Assembly: GCA_018398765.1 (NCBI GenBank)
Contig: JAHBMJ010000204.1
Coordinates: forward strand, 5,001-32,500
Origin: Chromera velia
Taxonomy: Eukaryota; Sar; Chromeraceae
Direction: 5' to 3'
DNA length: 27,500 nt
The notes under the pieces were generated by a model. That model saw only the letters and a list, made by a program, of their open reading frames with translations, did not search any database and was not told the DNA's origin. Positions 10,873-21,324 of this stretch are shown here, piece after piece. Position 1 is the stretch's first letter; each line of letters starts with the position of its first letter. The translations under genes were made by a program, and so were the position numbers.

Positions 10873-10900
10873 TTCAATAATTTTGTTGCCTAGGGTAGTA
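10873..10900 (-). repeat. Right TIR of the 398-bp element
   Basis: Inverted partner of 10503-10530. Confidence 0.7.
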
Positions 10901-11232
10901 ACGATTCAGCTGGAGCTAGGAAGTGGCCCGGCGCGCGGGGTCCGCGTGCATGCATGTACGACGCGAGCTTCAATGACCGAGCTGTATATAGCTTGATTTG
11001 TCTCTTCTTCACATAGAATTCCAGACACTAGCTGTGTCGCCATCTCGATCGGTCATTCGACACTCCAAACTCTTTCCTCCTCCTTCGAACCTCCTGCGCA
11101 GGCTTCAGGGGAACGGATGAGAACGGAAGAACAACGGCTGCACATACATAGACGGGTGAATGCAACTTACACGACGTTTCCAAACTGTCTGACCTTCGTA
11201 CAGGCAGACACAGCAGCAAAACCTTTAGATAC

Positions 11233-11751
11233 ATGGCAGCTCTCCCAAGCCAACCAGGAGTTCCGCTACTCCGGTCCGTTGACGTTCTCTTTGACCTTGC
11301 CGAAAAGGGTGTCTGGGCATTTCTCCATGTCGGTCGGTTGAAGGAGTTTGTCTGTAGAGGAGAACAAATTGTCCACCGCCAGCAACTGCAGAAAGATCAC
11401 CCAGAGCTCTTCTGGCAAAAGGACCAGGGGAGGGACCTCGTAATCCACGCACTCTCCTACCCCTGGTTGAGCAAGGACCACCCAGACCCCCACGGAATCA
11501 TCACAGAAAGAATCTGCAAATTCCAGGGCCTCAAAGACAAAAGTGCGTCCAGAGTGCACGCAGTCTGCATCAATGAACCTGCTGCCTCCGCACGCAAGCG
11601 TTCGTGCGTGCGTCAGGCGAAGCTGCTGCTGAGCTGAAAGAAAGATGCGAATGGTGAAACCAAAAACAGGAAGCATTGAACTCTGCGTGCATCTCCGTCC
11701 ACATATGTCCACCTATCTCATTGCGTGTAGCTTCTCACTTGGACCTCTCTT

Positions 11752-11787
<36 letters not shown>

Positions 11788-14700
11788 TTCCCCGCCCCCC
11801 TCTGTCTTTTTTTTGCTCCCTCTCTCTCTATGTGGGTGTGCATGTGTGCATGCGTGCATTTTCTGTCTGTATGTGTGAATAATCCATACATTATGGAGAC
11901 ACGTGGCCGCGCTACACAGAGGGATGTCTGGTTTAATTCCCCTCTTTCGACCGACACGCACGGTTTTCTTTCTCTTTCTTTTTCTCTCTCTTTGCCTTTG
12001 TGCAAACACGCCAACCGACGCCCCTTCTTGCCTTCATTCACCCTGCCTGAATGGATCGACGAGCAGCTCTACTGTTTTGGGACTTCGCGTCCCTCCACCA
12101 GCACCCCCCAGGACGGGAGAGGACGGAGGAGGAGACGCTACTCTTCCACGAGGCCCTTCAGTCCCTCCCTCTCCTCTACGGGAACCAGCACCCTCAGGTC
12201 AGATCGGTCGGCCCGGGAGCAGACATGGATGGCATGGTGCATGCGGCTGTTGCCATCCATCCATGCAGGTGCAGAAGCCGGCCACGCAATGAATGATCCA
12301 CTGTATGTTCGATCGAATCAAACAAAAAGGTCCCAAAACATCGAATTCCTTCCTTCCCTCCTCCCTTCCATCCTCTTCTGCCAGATCGGATCGGATCAGA
12401 GGGTCATGCGCCCTCAATGCGAGGATCATTGGATGTGCCCTGCATGGCCACAGCTTATCTGTCAATATATGCATGCCACCCATGCAGATCTCTCTCTCAT
12501 GCAGCAGCACCTCAACCCAAGCATGACGTTCAATGGAGCTAGGTACATTTAACTATTTTTGTCTTCTCTCTCTCGATGTTTACATATATATGTGCCTTTC
12601 ACGCCGCTTCATGCCTGCACTCGATCAGGTGGTCTTTCTGAGATGCACTGCCGGACCCTCAGAAACAAAAACAGCGGAGACGGGAGGAAACACGCGGCCC
12701 TACTGGTTTCGTGGGTGGTCAGTCAGTCGGTGCGTGCATGTGAACACTCGAGTGCATGCATGGTGCGCATGTGAAGTGAGAGCAGATCAGGCTATCCGTC
12801 TTATATCGTCCTTTCTTCGGGGTAGTCAGCATGCCTCGGGCGTCAATTGAATTAAGTGTTCGCGGACCGCCAGCTGACTGCCATTCTGACTGCATGCTGT
12901 CTGGCCAGGGGTTTTGAAGAATGGGTGTAGGGAAGGACAAGAAGAAACTTTCTGTCTCTTTGTCAATCAATTTCTCTGTCTCTTCGCCGTTCAAGAGAAG
13001 GAAAGGAGAGCCTGTCTGCGTGCTTGTCTTTCTGTGAATATGTGTATTTCTCTGTCTGTCTGTTAGTCTATTTGTCTGTGTGTAGGTCTATTCTTCTGCT
13101 TCTGTATGTGTGGGTTTGAAGGTAATGTCCGTTTTCTTTTTTTTGGTGAGCGAGTGTAGGAGATAAGGGCGAAACCTCACCCAGATACGCACCGACAAGG
13201 GTGAACAAATCAATAAACAAACGAATCAGCGATCAAACAAAAACTACGCACATGTAGTTCTGTTTTCTGTCTGCAAGCAGGTGCACATTCGAGTCGTTTG
13301 TTGCCAATGGCAAGGGCAACCACTTTTTCATTCTGGATGTAGACACGGAGTCCGGTACTGAGGGCCCAGAGGCCCAAAATGAAAATAGGAATTTGGAAAC
13401 CGAGAAGCCCTCTGTGCAGGTCCGAAAGGCTCAGGCCAAAATTCCCAGAGCGCCCGCGGACTTTCGAAAGTGCGTCAGAAGAGATCAGATCAAATCACAA
13501 GAGATCAGATTGTCTTCCTTCCTGCGTGGCCTGTCTGCCTCTCTGCCTGTCTGCCTGTCTGCCTGTCTTCCTGTCTGCCTGTCTGCAGCTGTCCGGTTTG
13601 ACAATGAGTCAACAGAAAGGGAAGGGAAGGAAAGAAACGAAAAGAACTTATCGTCTGTCAGTCTACCTGTGTGCCTGCATGTGTGTTCGCATGTCAACAC
13701 ATCTTTGTCCGCACGCGGCTTCTTCACCGAGACAGTTGCACCGCTGGTTCCTTTCCTGAGCTCCCATCCTCCCCATCTGCCTCCCTCCGCCCCTCCCTCC
13801 CTGAAATTAAGATTTCTTCTCCCTCCCTGAAATCAAGATTTCTTCAAGCGCATGCATCGAGATATTTCCCTAGCTTAATTCTTCCCCCGCATGCAGGCTG
13901 CTTGAGGAGAAGGAGCAAGGAGAGAGCGGCCTCCCGGTGATAGCTTTCACGAACGCCTCTGATTGCAGCAGAGTAGCTGACCTCTACGAAGCATATGCTC
14001 GACTCTTCGTAAAGTCTCTGAAGGAACTGCGACTCGAGACGGTCTCTCTGAAGGGAGAGGGTGCTGCGTCTTTCCTCGCTTCTTTTCTGTCCTTTGTTGC
14101 AGACTGCCTGGAAGAAGAAGCAGGAGAGCTGATCAATCAGGAAGAAGTCGCAGGAGCAGTGCGAAAGGGAAAATCCAAAAGAAAGCCAAAATACGCTTCT
14201 CTTAAAAAAGCTCCAGCAATTCCCAGACCGTCACGACCGCCGTCCTTCGGTCTCTCTAAGATTGTTCTTTTCGGCACTGGTTTGACAGACAGAGAGCTGA
14301 CCGAGCTAACCCCTGCCTTCTGCCGACTGTCCTCTCTGACCTCTCTTCACCTATCCAACAACGAGGACCTGACCTCAGAGGGCGTGACCGCACTGGCCGA
14401 CGCCCTCTCCCGGCACCCCGGAGTCGAGGTTCCCCTAGAGCTGCTGGACCTGTCCTGGTCCCCCCAGGTATGTATGTCTAGCTGTCGGCCGAGCTTCCTT
14501 CCTTCCTTCCTTCCTTCCTTGTTGGATCGATATGATCGGAATGCTTTGTGTATTCATTTGATTTTGTGAGAACAGATTCTTCTCCAACACACACACGCTG
14601 CACCTCTCCAGTTCAACTGTTTGCATGTCTCTAGCTCTCAACATGTCCGTATTGCAGTGCTGCATTGAATTATTCCAACGTGACGTTCGGCTCGAGTCCT

Positions 14701-15169
14701 TTCATGCGGCCGCAATGCAATGCAGCCCCCCTCTTGGCGTCGTTACCCACCCTTCTTGAAACGTGTTTCCCACTCCGCCATTCATTTTTTCTGCACGGCG
14801 CACACAGCTAGGAGACATTCCGTGCACATCGATAAATCGGTAAAAGCATGGCCTTTCGGACCGGCTCATGCAAATTACCCACGAACTAAAGTGGGCCGGG
14901 ACACAATGACTTTCGTTCACACACTGCATGTGGATGGTGTCCGATCCTTAGACTGGTTTTGTGTCCCTGCAACGCCCTGGCTGCAGGTGGATGACCGGTG
15001 CGTGGAGGCGCTGGCTCGGTGGGCAGCTGGGAGGCACAGACGTGGAGTGAAAGTCTGGATGGACAAGAGTGAGGGGAACAGCCTGTATGTTGAGGGAACG
15101 GGAATCACAGACAAGGGGGAACGTCTGTTTGCAGACACACTCAAACACGAACTCAATCAAGCTATTTAA
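11233..15169 (+). CDS. WDFASLHQ/RGWCTFES-domain protein with C-terminal leucine-rich repeats
   Basis: Six exons join in frame with standard GT-AG sites: 11233-11542, 12067-12197, 12629-12717, 13281-13469, 13897-14467 and 14987-15169 (TAA at 15167). The product is 490 aa. ATG 11233 is the first Met after an in-frame TAG at 11149. Residues ~1-240 carry ordered motifs split over exons: HALSYPWLSKDHPDP (~74-88), LLFWDFASLHQ (~105-115), RTEEE..LFHEALQSLPLLYG, VVFLRC (~148), RPYWFRGWCTFESF across the exon 3/4 junction (~170-183), then PRAPADFR and AFTNASDCSRVADLY. I recall this W-D-[FY]-S-x-x-Q / R-G-W-x-x-F-E pattern from predicted proteins of algae, alveolates and oomycetes; I know no established function. 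Residues ~335-460 contain ribonuclease-inhibitor-like LRRs (LTSLHLSNNEDLTSEGVTAL, LELLDLSWSP). A K/R-rich linker lies at about 305-325. The LRR likely binds a ligand or protein. Every phase matches at all five junctions, so the structure is strong; the function is unknown. Confidence 0.82.
11752..11783. repeat. (CT)n microsatellite in intron 1 of the domain-LRR gene
   Basis: About sixteen CT units in the first intron (11543-12066). Confidence 0.9.
13530..13587. repeat. CTGC/CTGT tetranucleotide tract in intron 4
   Basis: Degenerate CTGCCTGT units inside the intron between exons 4 and 5 of the domain-LRR gene. Confidence 0.85.
14494..14520. repeat. (CCTT)n tract just after exon 5
   Basis: Tetranucleotide run starting about 26 bp downstream of the donor CAG|GTATGT at 14467/14468. 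Confidence 0.85.
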
Positions 15170-16130
15170 TGTAGCAATAAATCTGGCAATAAATGTAGAT
15201 AGATTACTGCTAAACTTATCTAAACTGTACCTAACTGTACCAAGCTTAGGCAAGCTGCATGACAAACAGATAGTGCTAGGAAAAGGTTCAAGGTTTAAGG
15301 TTCAAGGTTCACTTCGAAGTAATGAACCTGAATCAGGTTCAAAAACAGGTTCACTTTTAATTAATAGAAACCTCATTTTTTCGTGTTATTTTATGCCTTT
15401 AAATTAGGCTTTAATGCATTTTTAGAACGTTTTATTATAGAATCTATGCCTTAGTAGTGTTTTTAAATAGTTTAAATCAATATTTATGCTTAAAACAGAA
15501 CGTGTTTCATCTGGTTTTAACAGTTCTAGCAATAGTTTCATTTAACGCAATTCAATGATTCTATCAACTGTATTTACTGGTAGTTACTAATAAAAGTAAA
15601 CTTGAGAAGAACTAAAAAAATAGTCAAAGTTACTAGTAAAAGTATAGCTAAAAACATGGAATTAAATTATTCAAGTTAGCTTTAATATATACAATTCAAA
15701 ATTTTTTTACTATACTATATAACTAGCTAGCTACATAACTATAGCTATAGAACTATAGTTACAGACTCACAGTAAGGTTTTCAAAAGTTAACTATTCATT
15801 GTTTGATTATATACCGTTTAAGGAGGAACACGACTTATATCAATTTGATGAATTTAATTAACAAAAGTTACAAAACTGTTGATCACTTTGCCCAATAGGC
15901 TACCCAAAGGTTCAAAAAACAACACTGGCATCTAGACTAGCATGCATGCAGTTGTAATCCAATTTATTGGTTGCATATATCAAATCAATATTAATATGAA
16001 TATTTAATCCATATAATATTTTATTTAAAAAACAATTTAAATTTTTTTTTTAAAAAAACTCTTAATTCAAAAACTGTTTGAAAAACAATGTAAACAAATT
16101 TAAAGGATAAGATAGTTTCTGTTTTCACCG
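15170..16130. other. AT-rich region 3' of the domain-LRR gene, with GGTTCA repeats
   Basis: Immediately after the TAA the composition becomes AT-rich. At 15283-15352 the motif AGGTTCA (or AGGTTTA) recurs several times, including an inverted arrangement GAACCTGAATCAGGTTC. No coding exon was found. It resembles the AT-rich block at 1550-5640 and is probably repeat-derived; the 3' untranslated region and poly(A) site of the preceding gene may lie in its first few hundred bases (AATAAA occurs at about 15175 and 15188). Confidence 0.45.
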
Positions 16131-16134
16131 TTTC

Positions 16135-16200
16135 AGAGGAATCTGCTGCTGGTGTTGCTGTTGTGAACGCTGCTGCCTCTGTTGTTCAAATTGATGGCTC
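16135..16200. other. Ambiguous exon-like segment (either strand)
   Basis: On the + strand the segment is open between an acceptor CGTTTCAG (16135) and a possible donor CTCACG|GTTTGT (16204/16205), encoding an Ala/Val-rich piece. On the minus strand the same DNA is open between AACAACAG and CTGAAACG|GTGAAA, encoding a Gln-rich piece whose phase would fit the candidate minus-strand gene next to it. GCT/CTG triplet bias (AGC/CAG on the other strand) explains why both look open, so I cannot decide. Confidence 0.2.
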
Positions 16201-16484
16201 TCACGGTTTGTCCTCCCCCCCACCATTTCTTTCATGTGTTTGCCCATGCATGCTGCTTCTCCATGGTACATTCACCCTTATCAGAAACAGTCTCATGATT
16301 CATTCGATCTTAGTATAGACCTCCCCAAAGGAACAATTAATGAGAAACAAAATGGGTCAAGCTCAAGAACCTCCATCAATAAAGAAAAAGAAAGGGGGGG
16401 GGTAAAGAAGAAGAAAAGGAGAGAGGACAACAAGCAGCAGCTACTAGTAGGGGAATCGTGGAGGCAGAAAGCGACTAAGCACTG

Positions 16485-16864
16485 AGCAAAAAGCTGAAAG
16501 GGGGCAAGAGAATGAGATATTTACCGCAGCAGCATCAGTGCCAAGAGAACCTCCAGAACCAGACTTGTCCTCCGGAAGTTCAACAACAGCCTTCAGTCGA
16601 CAGAGTAAAGGAGACCCGAAGCACACATTCATGTTAACTATTTTTGCATAAGCAATTTGAAAGAAGATCAAGTGTGCTCACACCCCACAAGATAATCTGC
16701 GGGGACTTCAAAGTCTCTAAGTTGCCCCCTGCAGCAACAAAAAGCTTTTCTTCGTCGAGAAGAGATCGACCGATCTTGCGTACTTCAAGAAAAGAGAGAT
16801 GCTTGAATTTTTCGAGTCTCTCAACAGCAAGAACAAACTCTCCGACACGATCTGACTCCAACAT
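16485..16864 (-). CDS. Unidentified gene, two candidate exons
   Basis: Exon 1 would run from ATG 16864 (or from an acceptor TGAAAG just upstream, in frame) to about 16682, with donor TGGGGT|GTGAGC. It encodes about 61 residues with LESDRVGEFVLAVERLEKF, then LLDEEKLFVAAGGN. Exon 2 follows an acceptor CTGAAG near 16590 and ends at GCTGCTGCG|GTAAATATC near 16525, giving AVVELPEDKSGSGGSLGTDA in matching phase 0. No stop was placed, so the gene probably continues to lower coordinates, perhaps through the ambiguous segment at 16135-16200. No domain is recognised. The composition is that of a soluble protein with a Gly/Ser linker. Splice signals plus phase agreement are the only evidence; the stated left edge is approximate. 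Confidence 0.35.
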
Positions 16865-16929
16865 CGAAACGAACTTTCAGGAAAAAGAAAGACGTGGTTC
16901 TCTACTGATTATACTATCATTATAGACTT

Positions 16930-17820
16930 CAAGATGTGGCTATGTGCAGACGACAAAAGTTAATCAATAACTTTGTACTCGTACAGCAGAGGATGGACTG
17001 TTCACATGTTCAATCGACGAAACGAGAACCCATGAACCCACTGAGGCCTGTTCAGGCTCTCTCTACCATGTAGAGAAGTCAACAGCTATTTGTAGCTACT
17101 GTTCGATCATACAGATAAAGGTACTATCATGCATAGTCTGTACTGCAATCTCCTATCTTCCAGCTGAACAACAGATCGATCATTGCCCATTCACTGCATG
17201 AATCTAGATCGATACAATTCATGCATGCAGTATATATGTACGTCTGCGTGCATGTATGCAAGTATGCATGCCATATGATACGTTCATGGCCATGCCCACT
17301 TTTAGCGCGGTCCTGACACAACTGCTTCTCAAAGTCGCACTGTCGGAGTCCGACCTCGATCGATCCACAATGCATGCTACGAATATCATATGTACAACAC
17401 TAGATCCGCCCCCCCCCTCAAAAGATCCGCCCCTCATATATGGGGACACGGCATGCATAATAAGACTTTAAATTATTAATATCATATGTACGATAATATT
17501 AGATAATATAGCTTAACATAGCTAGGTCTGAACCTACTTAACTGAGCCATCAAACACTCTAACTAGCACTAGAGTACATTCATTTCATTTGATATTATTC
17601 GATATACCCTAGTTCATACTACGATGATTACTAACGTTATTAAGACAAAAACCATTTATACTAGCATGTGAAATGATCAAATCAACTAAAGAATGTACTA
17701 TCATATCAATGTAATAAAAGCTGTTAGGTGAATTGCTTGACATAGAGACCAACTAGCCGAATCGGCAGAGGTTAGTGCTGAATCGACTTCCGTCACCCCT
17801 CTCTCCCCCGCAACATTGAA
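16930..17820. other. Intergenic DNA with AT-rich tail
   Basis: 17200-17290 is dense in GCATGC/ATGCAT/CATATG palindromes, and 17460-17760 is AT-rich with no open frame of note. No gene was recognised. Confidence 0.4.
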
Positions 17821-17821
17821 G

Positions 17822-18112
17822 TCACAGGGGGAGGGCAATGTCCTTTTCCCCCTTCACTGCCGCAACAAGATAGTAGTAGAGAAAGTCAAGAAGGATCAGG
17901 AGATTGAAGAGCTCCGTACAGATGTGAAGCCCGCGACTTGGAATCGCCCCTGAGTGAAAGATTGGATATGTTAACCTGAGGACACACACCACGCACGCAC
18001 ACACGCGAACGAATGAAGACAAACCAGCTCACATATGCATGTGCAGAATCAGAGTACGTCTGTCCCTTCCCCCCCTCCCCCCATCTCTCTCACGCACAGA
18101 CAGAGAGCGATC

Positions 18113-18143
<31 letters not shown>

Positions 18144-18584
18144 TTGCAACTTCGAAAAATGCTAACATGAAAGAGGTCGAGATGTAAGTGCACAACGGGG
18201 AAGAACTGCCAAAGGTCATGATAAGGCGACAGGCCGGAACGCATTATTCTTCCTTCCTCACACACGTTCACATTCACTCCCCTTCTCAGGGACCTCACAA
18301 AGCCAAACGAGAAAAGACGGAAGGGGCAAAGGGAGAGATGCAACAGAAGGAATTCAGGGAGCAAATGGAGAGAGGATGACGGAGAGAGGACTGCCAGGCC
18401 GAAAGGGGAAAAGGGCAAAAACAGAGAGAGGGGGGGGGGGATCAATCTCATCCATCCATCTCCATTGCATGCAGCCCCCCTCGCTCTTACTCACCAGTAG
18501 GATAGCGCACAGAGGCGCGCAATGAAGAGAAGGACCACGAAATGTCCCAAAAGACTCGAAACTCTCCGCGGCCGCCTGCACACG

Positions 18585-18620
<36 letters not shown>

Positions 18621-18998
18621 GAGAGAGAGAGAGAGAGAGAGAGGTGAAGGTGGAGGCAGAAAAAGTCAAATTGATTTTTGTCCCGCCAATCAAAATCGCA
18701 CAAGCAATGTAACTAACTGTATTAATTGTGGTGTGTCTTTCTTTGCTTTTCTGATCATTCAGCAGGAGTGCAGACAGGAGTGCAGCCCTCAGGGGCGTTG
18801 AAAGTTCCGCCCGGGAGTTCAAAGCTCCACCTAGGGTTTGGCACCAATCAATCAATCAATCAATCAATTTTAATCAATCAATCAATCAATCAATTTTAAT
18901 CAATCAATCAATCCATCCATCAATCAATCAATCAATCAATCAATCAATTTTAATCAATCAATCAATCAATCAATCAATTTTAATCAGTCAATCAATCC

Positions 18999-19030
<32 letters not shown>

Positions 19031-19405
19031 CATAGACGCGGGCACCCGGGGACACACTGCACGTCTTCTCTTCCGTTCCACCATGAACCGCGGCACGGAT
19101 TTGTCTGATCGATCGAGAAGCATTTCCTTTTCCATGCAGGTCAAGAGAGGAAAACACAGGGAGTGGAGAGACCGACTGTATGTTCTTTCTTTTCCAAGAC
19201 AGACTATATCGTCTTTTCTTTCCCTTTTTCTCGTTCTTCATTCTCTTCTGTTTTTTTCATTCAGACAGATAGACAGACAGATCGACACTCCGTTTCCGTT
19301 TTGTCTTGCTTTAGCATGGACAGACAAACAGAGAAACAAGTAAATAGAGAGACTGCATCGTTCTCTCTTTCCATTTTCTTTCCCATTCTTTCAACATACG
19401 TAAAC

Positions 19406-19437
<32 letters not shown>

Positions 19438-20322
19438 GCAAACGGACATGAGAATGGGAAACAAGCCATTGTCAGTCGAGGGTCGGAGAGCGACCGAATG
19501 CAATGCGGAAAGGGGGGTCATTACTGACAAAATTTGAAAGAACCAGAAAATAGGAAGGGAACAATCTTTGAAAGCGCTTTCTTCTTCCTCGTGTACAGGC
19601 AAAATGCACTTACTTGTACACACACACACACACACAGACGTAAGGCCAGAGCCAGACTGACTCCCAAGAAACCAAATCTTATCCTACCTGGATGGATGGA
19701 TGACGCAAGAACCAAAACCCACGCATGTTGTACCGACTCACCCACCCACCTACCTGTTGTAGAACATGTACAGTTGGGGGATGAGTGCCAGTGCGAGCAT
19801 CGTATCGTCGAAGCACTCGTACAGAGAGTACAAAGTCGGCAGGCGTGTTCGACGGAAGATGAACAACGGTATCGTGATCACGAACGCGACGAAATACAAA
19901 AAGAACGCGTACACCTTTTTGCCGAGGTTATTGGGAAGAACCCGACAGAATTTCAATCCAAATGTGTCCCGGTCCTTTTCATAACTGCTGTAATACTTTG
20001 TGAAGATGTGGTACCACGAGAAGAATGAGAGGATCGACGTTGAAACGTCACAGATCCAAAATGCCAAACCCAAGCTGAAGTTATACGTCCACGCCAAAAT
20101 CACTTGAAGGACGACGTTGTTGAACTCTGAGAGGAAAAGAGCGAACAGAGACTGCAGGGAGATCCCAGCCGCAGACCGATCCTTCTTGACCTTCCAAATG
20201 ATGATCACGTACCCCAAAAACCAGAAGAGTGCAGTCCCATAATTCATCATGTCGTGCACCCACTCGTAGCTGTCCATGTGCGCATGGAGCGACTGCAGCT
20301 GTGCTTGCGTGTCGTCCGCCAT
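17822..20322 (-). CDS. ERD2/KDEL-receptor-related seven-helix membrane protein
   Basis: Three exons on the minus strand: 20322-19754, 18575-18495 and 17975-17822 (stop TGA at 17824-17822). Phases match at both junctions (AG|G = Arg190, TG|G = Trp217), giving 267 aa from ATG 20322. About seven hydrophobic helices are visible (~30-45, 56-77, 83-106, 135-156, 173-187, 198-218, 238-257). Family landmarks in order: SAAGISLQSLFAL (50-62), YEKDRDTFGLKF (114-125), ALIPQLYMF (179-187), GHF..LLFIARL (200-211) and DFLYYYLVAAVKGEK..ALPL at the C-terminus, which parallels the DFFYLYxTKVLKGKKLSLP end of true receptors. True ERD2 binds H/KDEL-tailed proteins in the Golgi and returns them to the ER. This protein is longer at the N-terminus (~25 extra residues) and resembles the ERD2-related proteins of plants more than ERD2 itself; several ligand-binding positions are changed, so retrieval activity is doubtful. 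Intron 1 (1178 nt) is filled with microsatellites. It is transcribed divergently from the kinesin gene. Confidence 0.88.
18120..18142. repeat. (GA)n tract in intron 2 of the ERD2-like gene
   Basis: Dinucleotide run within the 519-nt second intron (17976-18494). Confidence 0.85.
18590..18643. repeat. (CA)n(GA)n tract abutting a splice acceptor
   Basis: Read on the minus (coding) strand this is (CT)n then (GT)n, ending just before the acceptor GTGCAG|GCGG at 18576/18575. The microsatellite therefore stands where the polypyrimidine tract is expected. Confidence 0.85.
18845..19028. repeat. Higher-order (CAAT)n satellite with TTTTAAT spacers
   Basis: Runs of CAAT are punctuated by the sequence CAATTTTAAT and by CCAT variants, giving a nested repeat of about 180 bp inside intron 1 of the ERD2-like gene. 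Confidence 0.9.
19405..19437. repeat. (CAGA)n microsatellite
   Basis: About eight CAGA units in intron 1 of the ERD2-like gene; a related degenerate tract lies at 19262-19285. Confidence 0.9.
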
Positions 20323-21324
20323 TTTCGGAGCGAGCTGAACGTCGAGACTATCTAACGGCTTCCTTCCACTTTATTTTTTGGGCACGAGGACTGCTCTTGC
20401 TTTCAACCACCACAAATCGATCTGAAAGCAGACTGAAAGCAACAAGCGCAACGCGCAAGCCACTGCCAGAAGCGTCCAGTCAGCTGGATCTCTACCACTC
20501 GGAACTACGAGCAATCGCTACTGCGTTCCGTGCAACTGTTCTGAGTGTTGCTTGGCGACGACTCAACCTTTGTGTTGAGCTGAAGGTAACACGATTTGGA
20601 TTTGCGGTTACGTACGAAGACAACATGTGCGGAACCTATGAAGTCACAAGGAAAAGGGCTCGGTATAACGTCACTGCTTAGTACCAGCTGACGCAAACCC
20701 AGAATCTTACAGAGTATATATTCAATTCAATTCGTGCGTGAATTTGGCTAGCTCATGCTAGCTCATGCAGGATCATGCAGGGTCGACAATGGGTCGACAT
20801 GCAGTTTTTGGCGGCGGGCCACGCGCGCGTGACTCGATCCGGACTCGATCCGGTGCGTGGCTGTGGGCGCGCCGCATCTCAGGCGCACCTGGCATGCTGC
20901 ATGTATTAATTGACTACTTTGCATGTATGTGTGAAAAAAACTTCATGTATATATAGTAACTTGAAATAAAAACATATGTATATAATCGACGCGTACCAGC
21001 GCAGGACGAATTCAAATAGGAATCTACAGGCAGAGAATTGCACAGAGACTTCCAGCAGCGCGAGGGGAAAAGTGCCGTCACTTCAAGAAAGCCGAGCTTG
21101 AAAGTTCAGCAAACAACAGTTGTCGACTCGACTGTCTCTGTCAGAAAGGTAGCATTGTACGTATCAATTTCTTCAGCCGTCCGACCTGTCGAGCAGACCA
21201 ATCGGAGAGAGTTGCAGCATCTTACATGATCTGTTGACACACGTGCCATTCTCTCAGTCACCCAAATGACATGATAACTCTCCGTGTTCACGTTGCTAGG
21301 CATTCGTTCAGTTGATATTGCAAC
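20323..21324. promoter_or_regulatory. Divergent intergenic region between ERD2-like and kinesin genes
   Basis: The two ATGs (20322, minus; 21325, plus) face away from each other, so both promoters should lie here. Candidate sites: a TATATA-containing stretch at 20714-20720, GCTCATGC and GATCATGC repeats at 20751-20780, GGGTCGACA twice (20780-20800), GACTCGATCCGG twice in tandem (20831-20853) and a second TATATA stretch at 20949-20954. No coding exon is supported. Transcription starts cannot be placed from sequence alone. Confidence 0.45.

Larger units (their letters stand above)
10503..10900. mobile_element. 398-bp MITE-like element with 28-bp terminal inverted repeats
   Basis: The left end 10503-10530 (starting TAATACCCTAG, ending CAAAATTATTGAA) pairs with the reverse complement of 10873-10900 (TACTACCCTAG...CAAAATTATTGAA) at 24 of 28 positions. 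Both ends carry an outer TA that may be the target duplication. The interior is AT-rich compared with the flanks. A minus-strand open frame (10623-10877, about 84 codons, no ATG at its 5' end) has no motif I recognise as transposase, so I call it a non-autonomous element. It sits about 330 bp upstream of the start of the domain-LRR gene. Confidence 0.65.

Noticed and set aside
10623-10877. 84-codon minus-strand frame inside the 398-bp element as a membrane protein gene
   Set aside because: No ATG at its beginning, lies wholly within the MITE and ends near both TIRs; no family match.
11266-11712. 148-codon minus-strand frame
   Set aside because: Antisense to exon 1 of the domain-LRR gene, whose in-frame splicing and motifs identify the plus strand as coding.
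11830-12552. 240-codon plus-strand frame as a single gene
   Set aside because: It spans intron 1, exon 2 and intron 2 of the domain-LRR gene in the wrong frame; the motif-bearing frame and splice sites explain the region better.
18029-18451. 140-codon minus-strand frame in the ERD2-like gene
   Set aside because: Lies within intron 2 and consists largely of Ser/Leu/Phe from CT repeats.
18845-19028. CRISPR-like array
   Set aside because: No unique spacers; it is a simple CAAT satellite in a eukaryotic intron.
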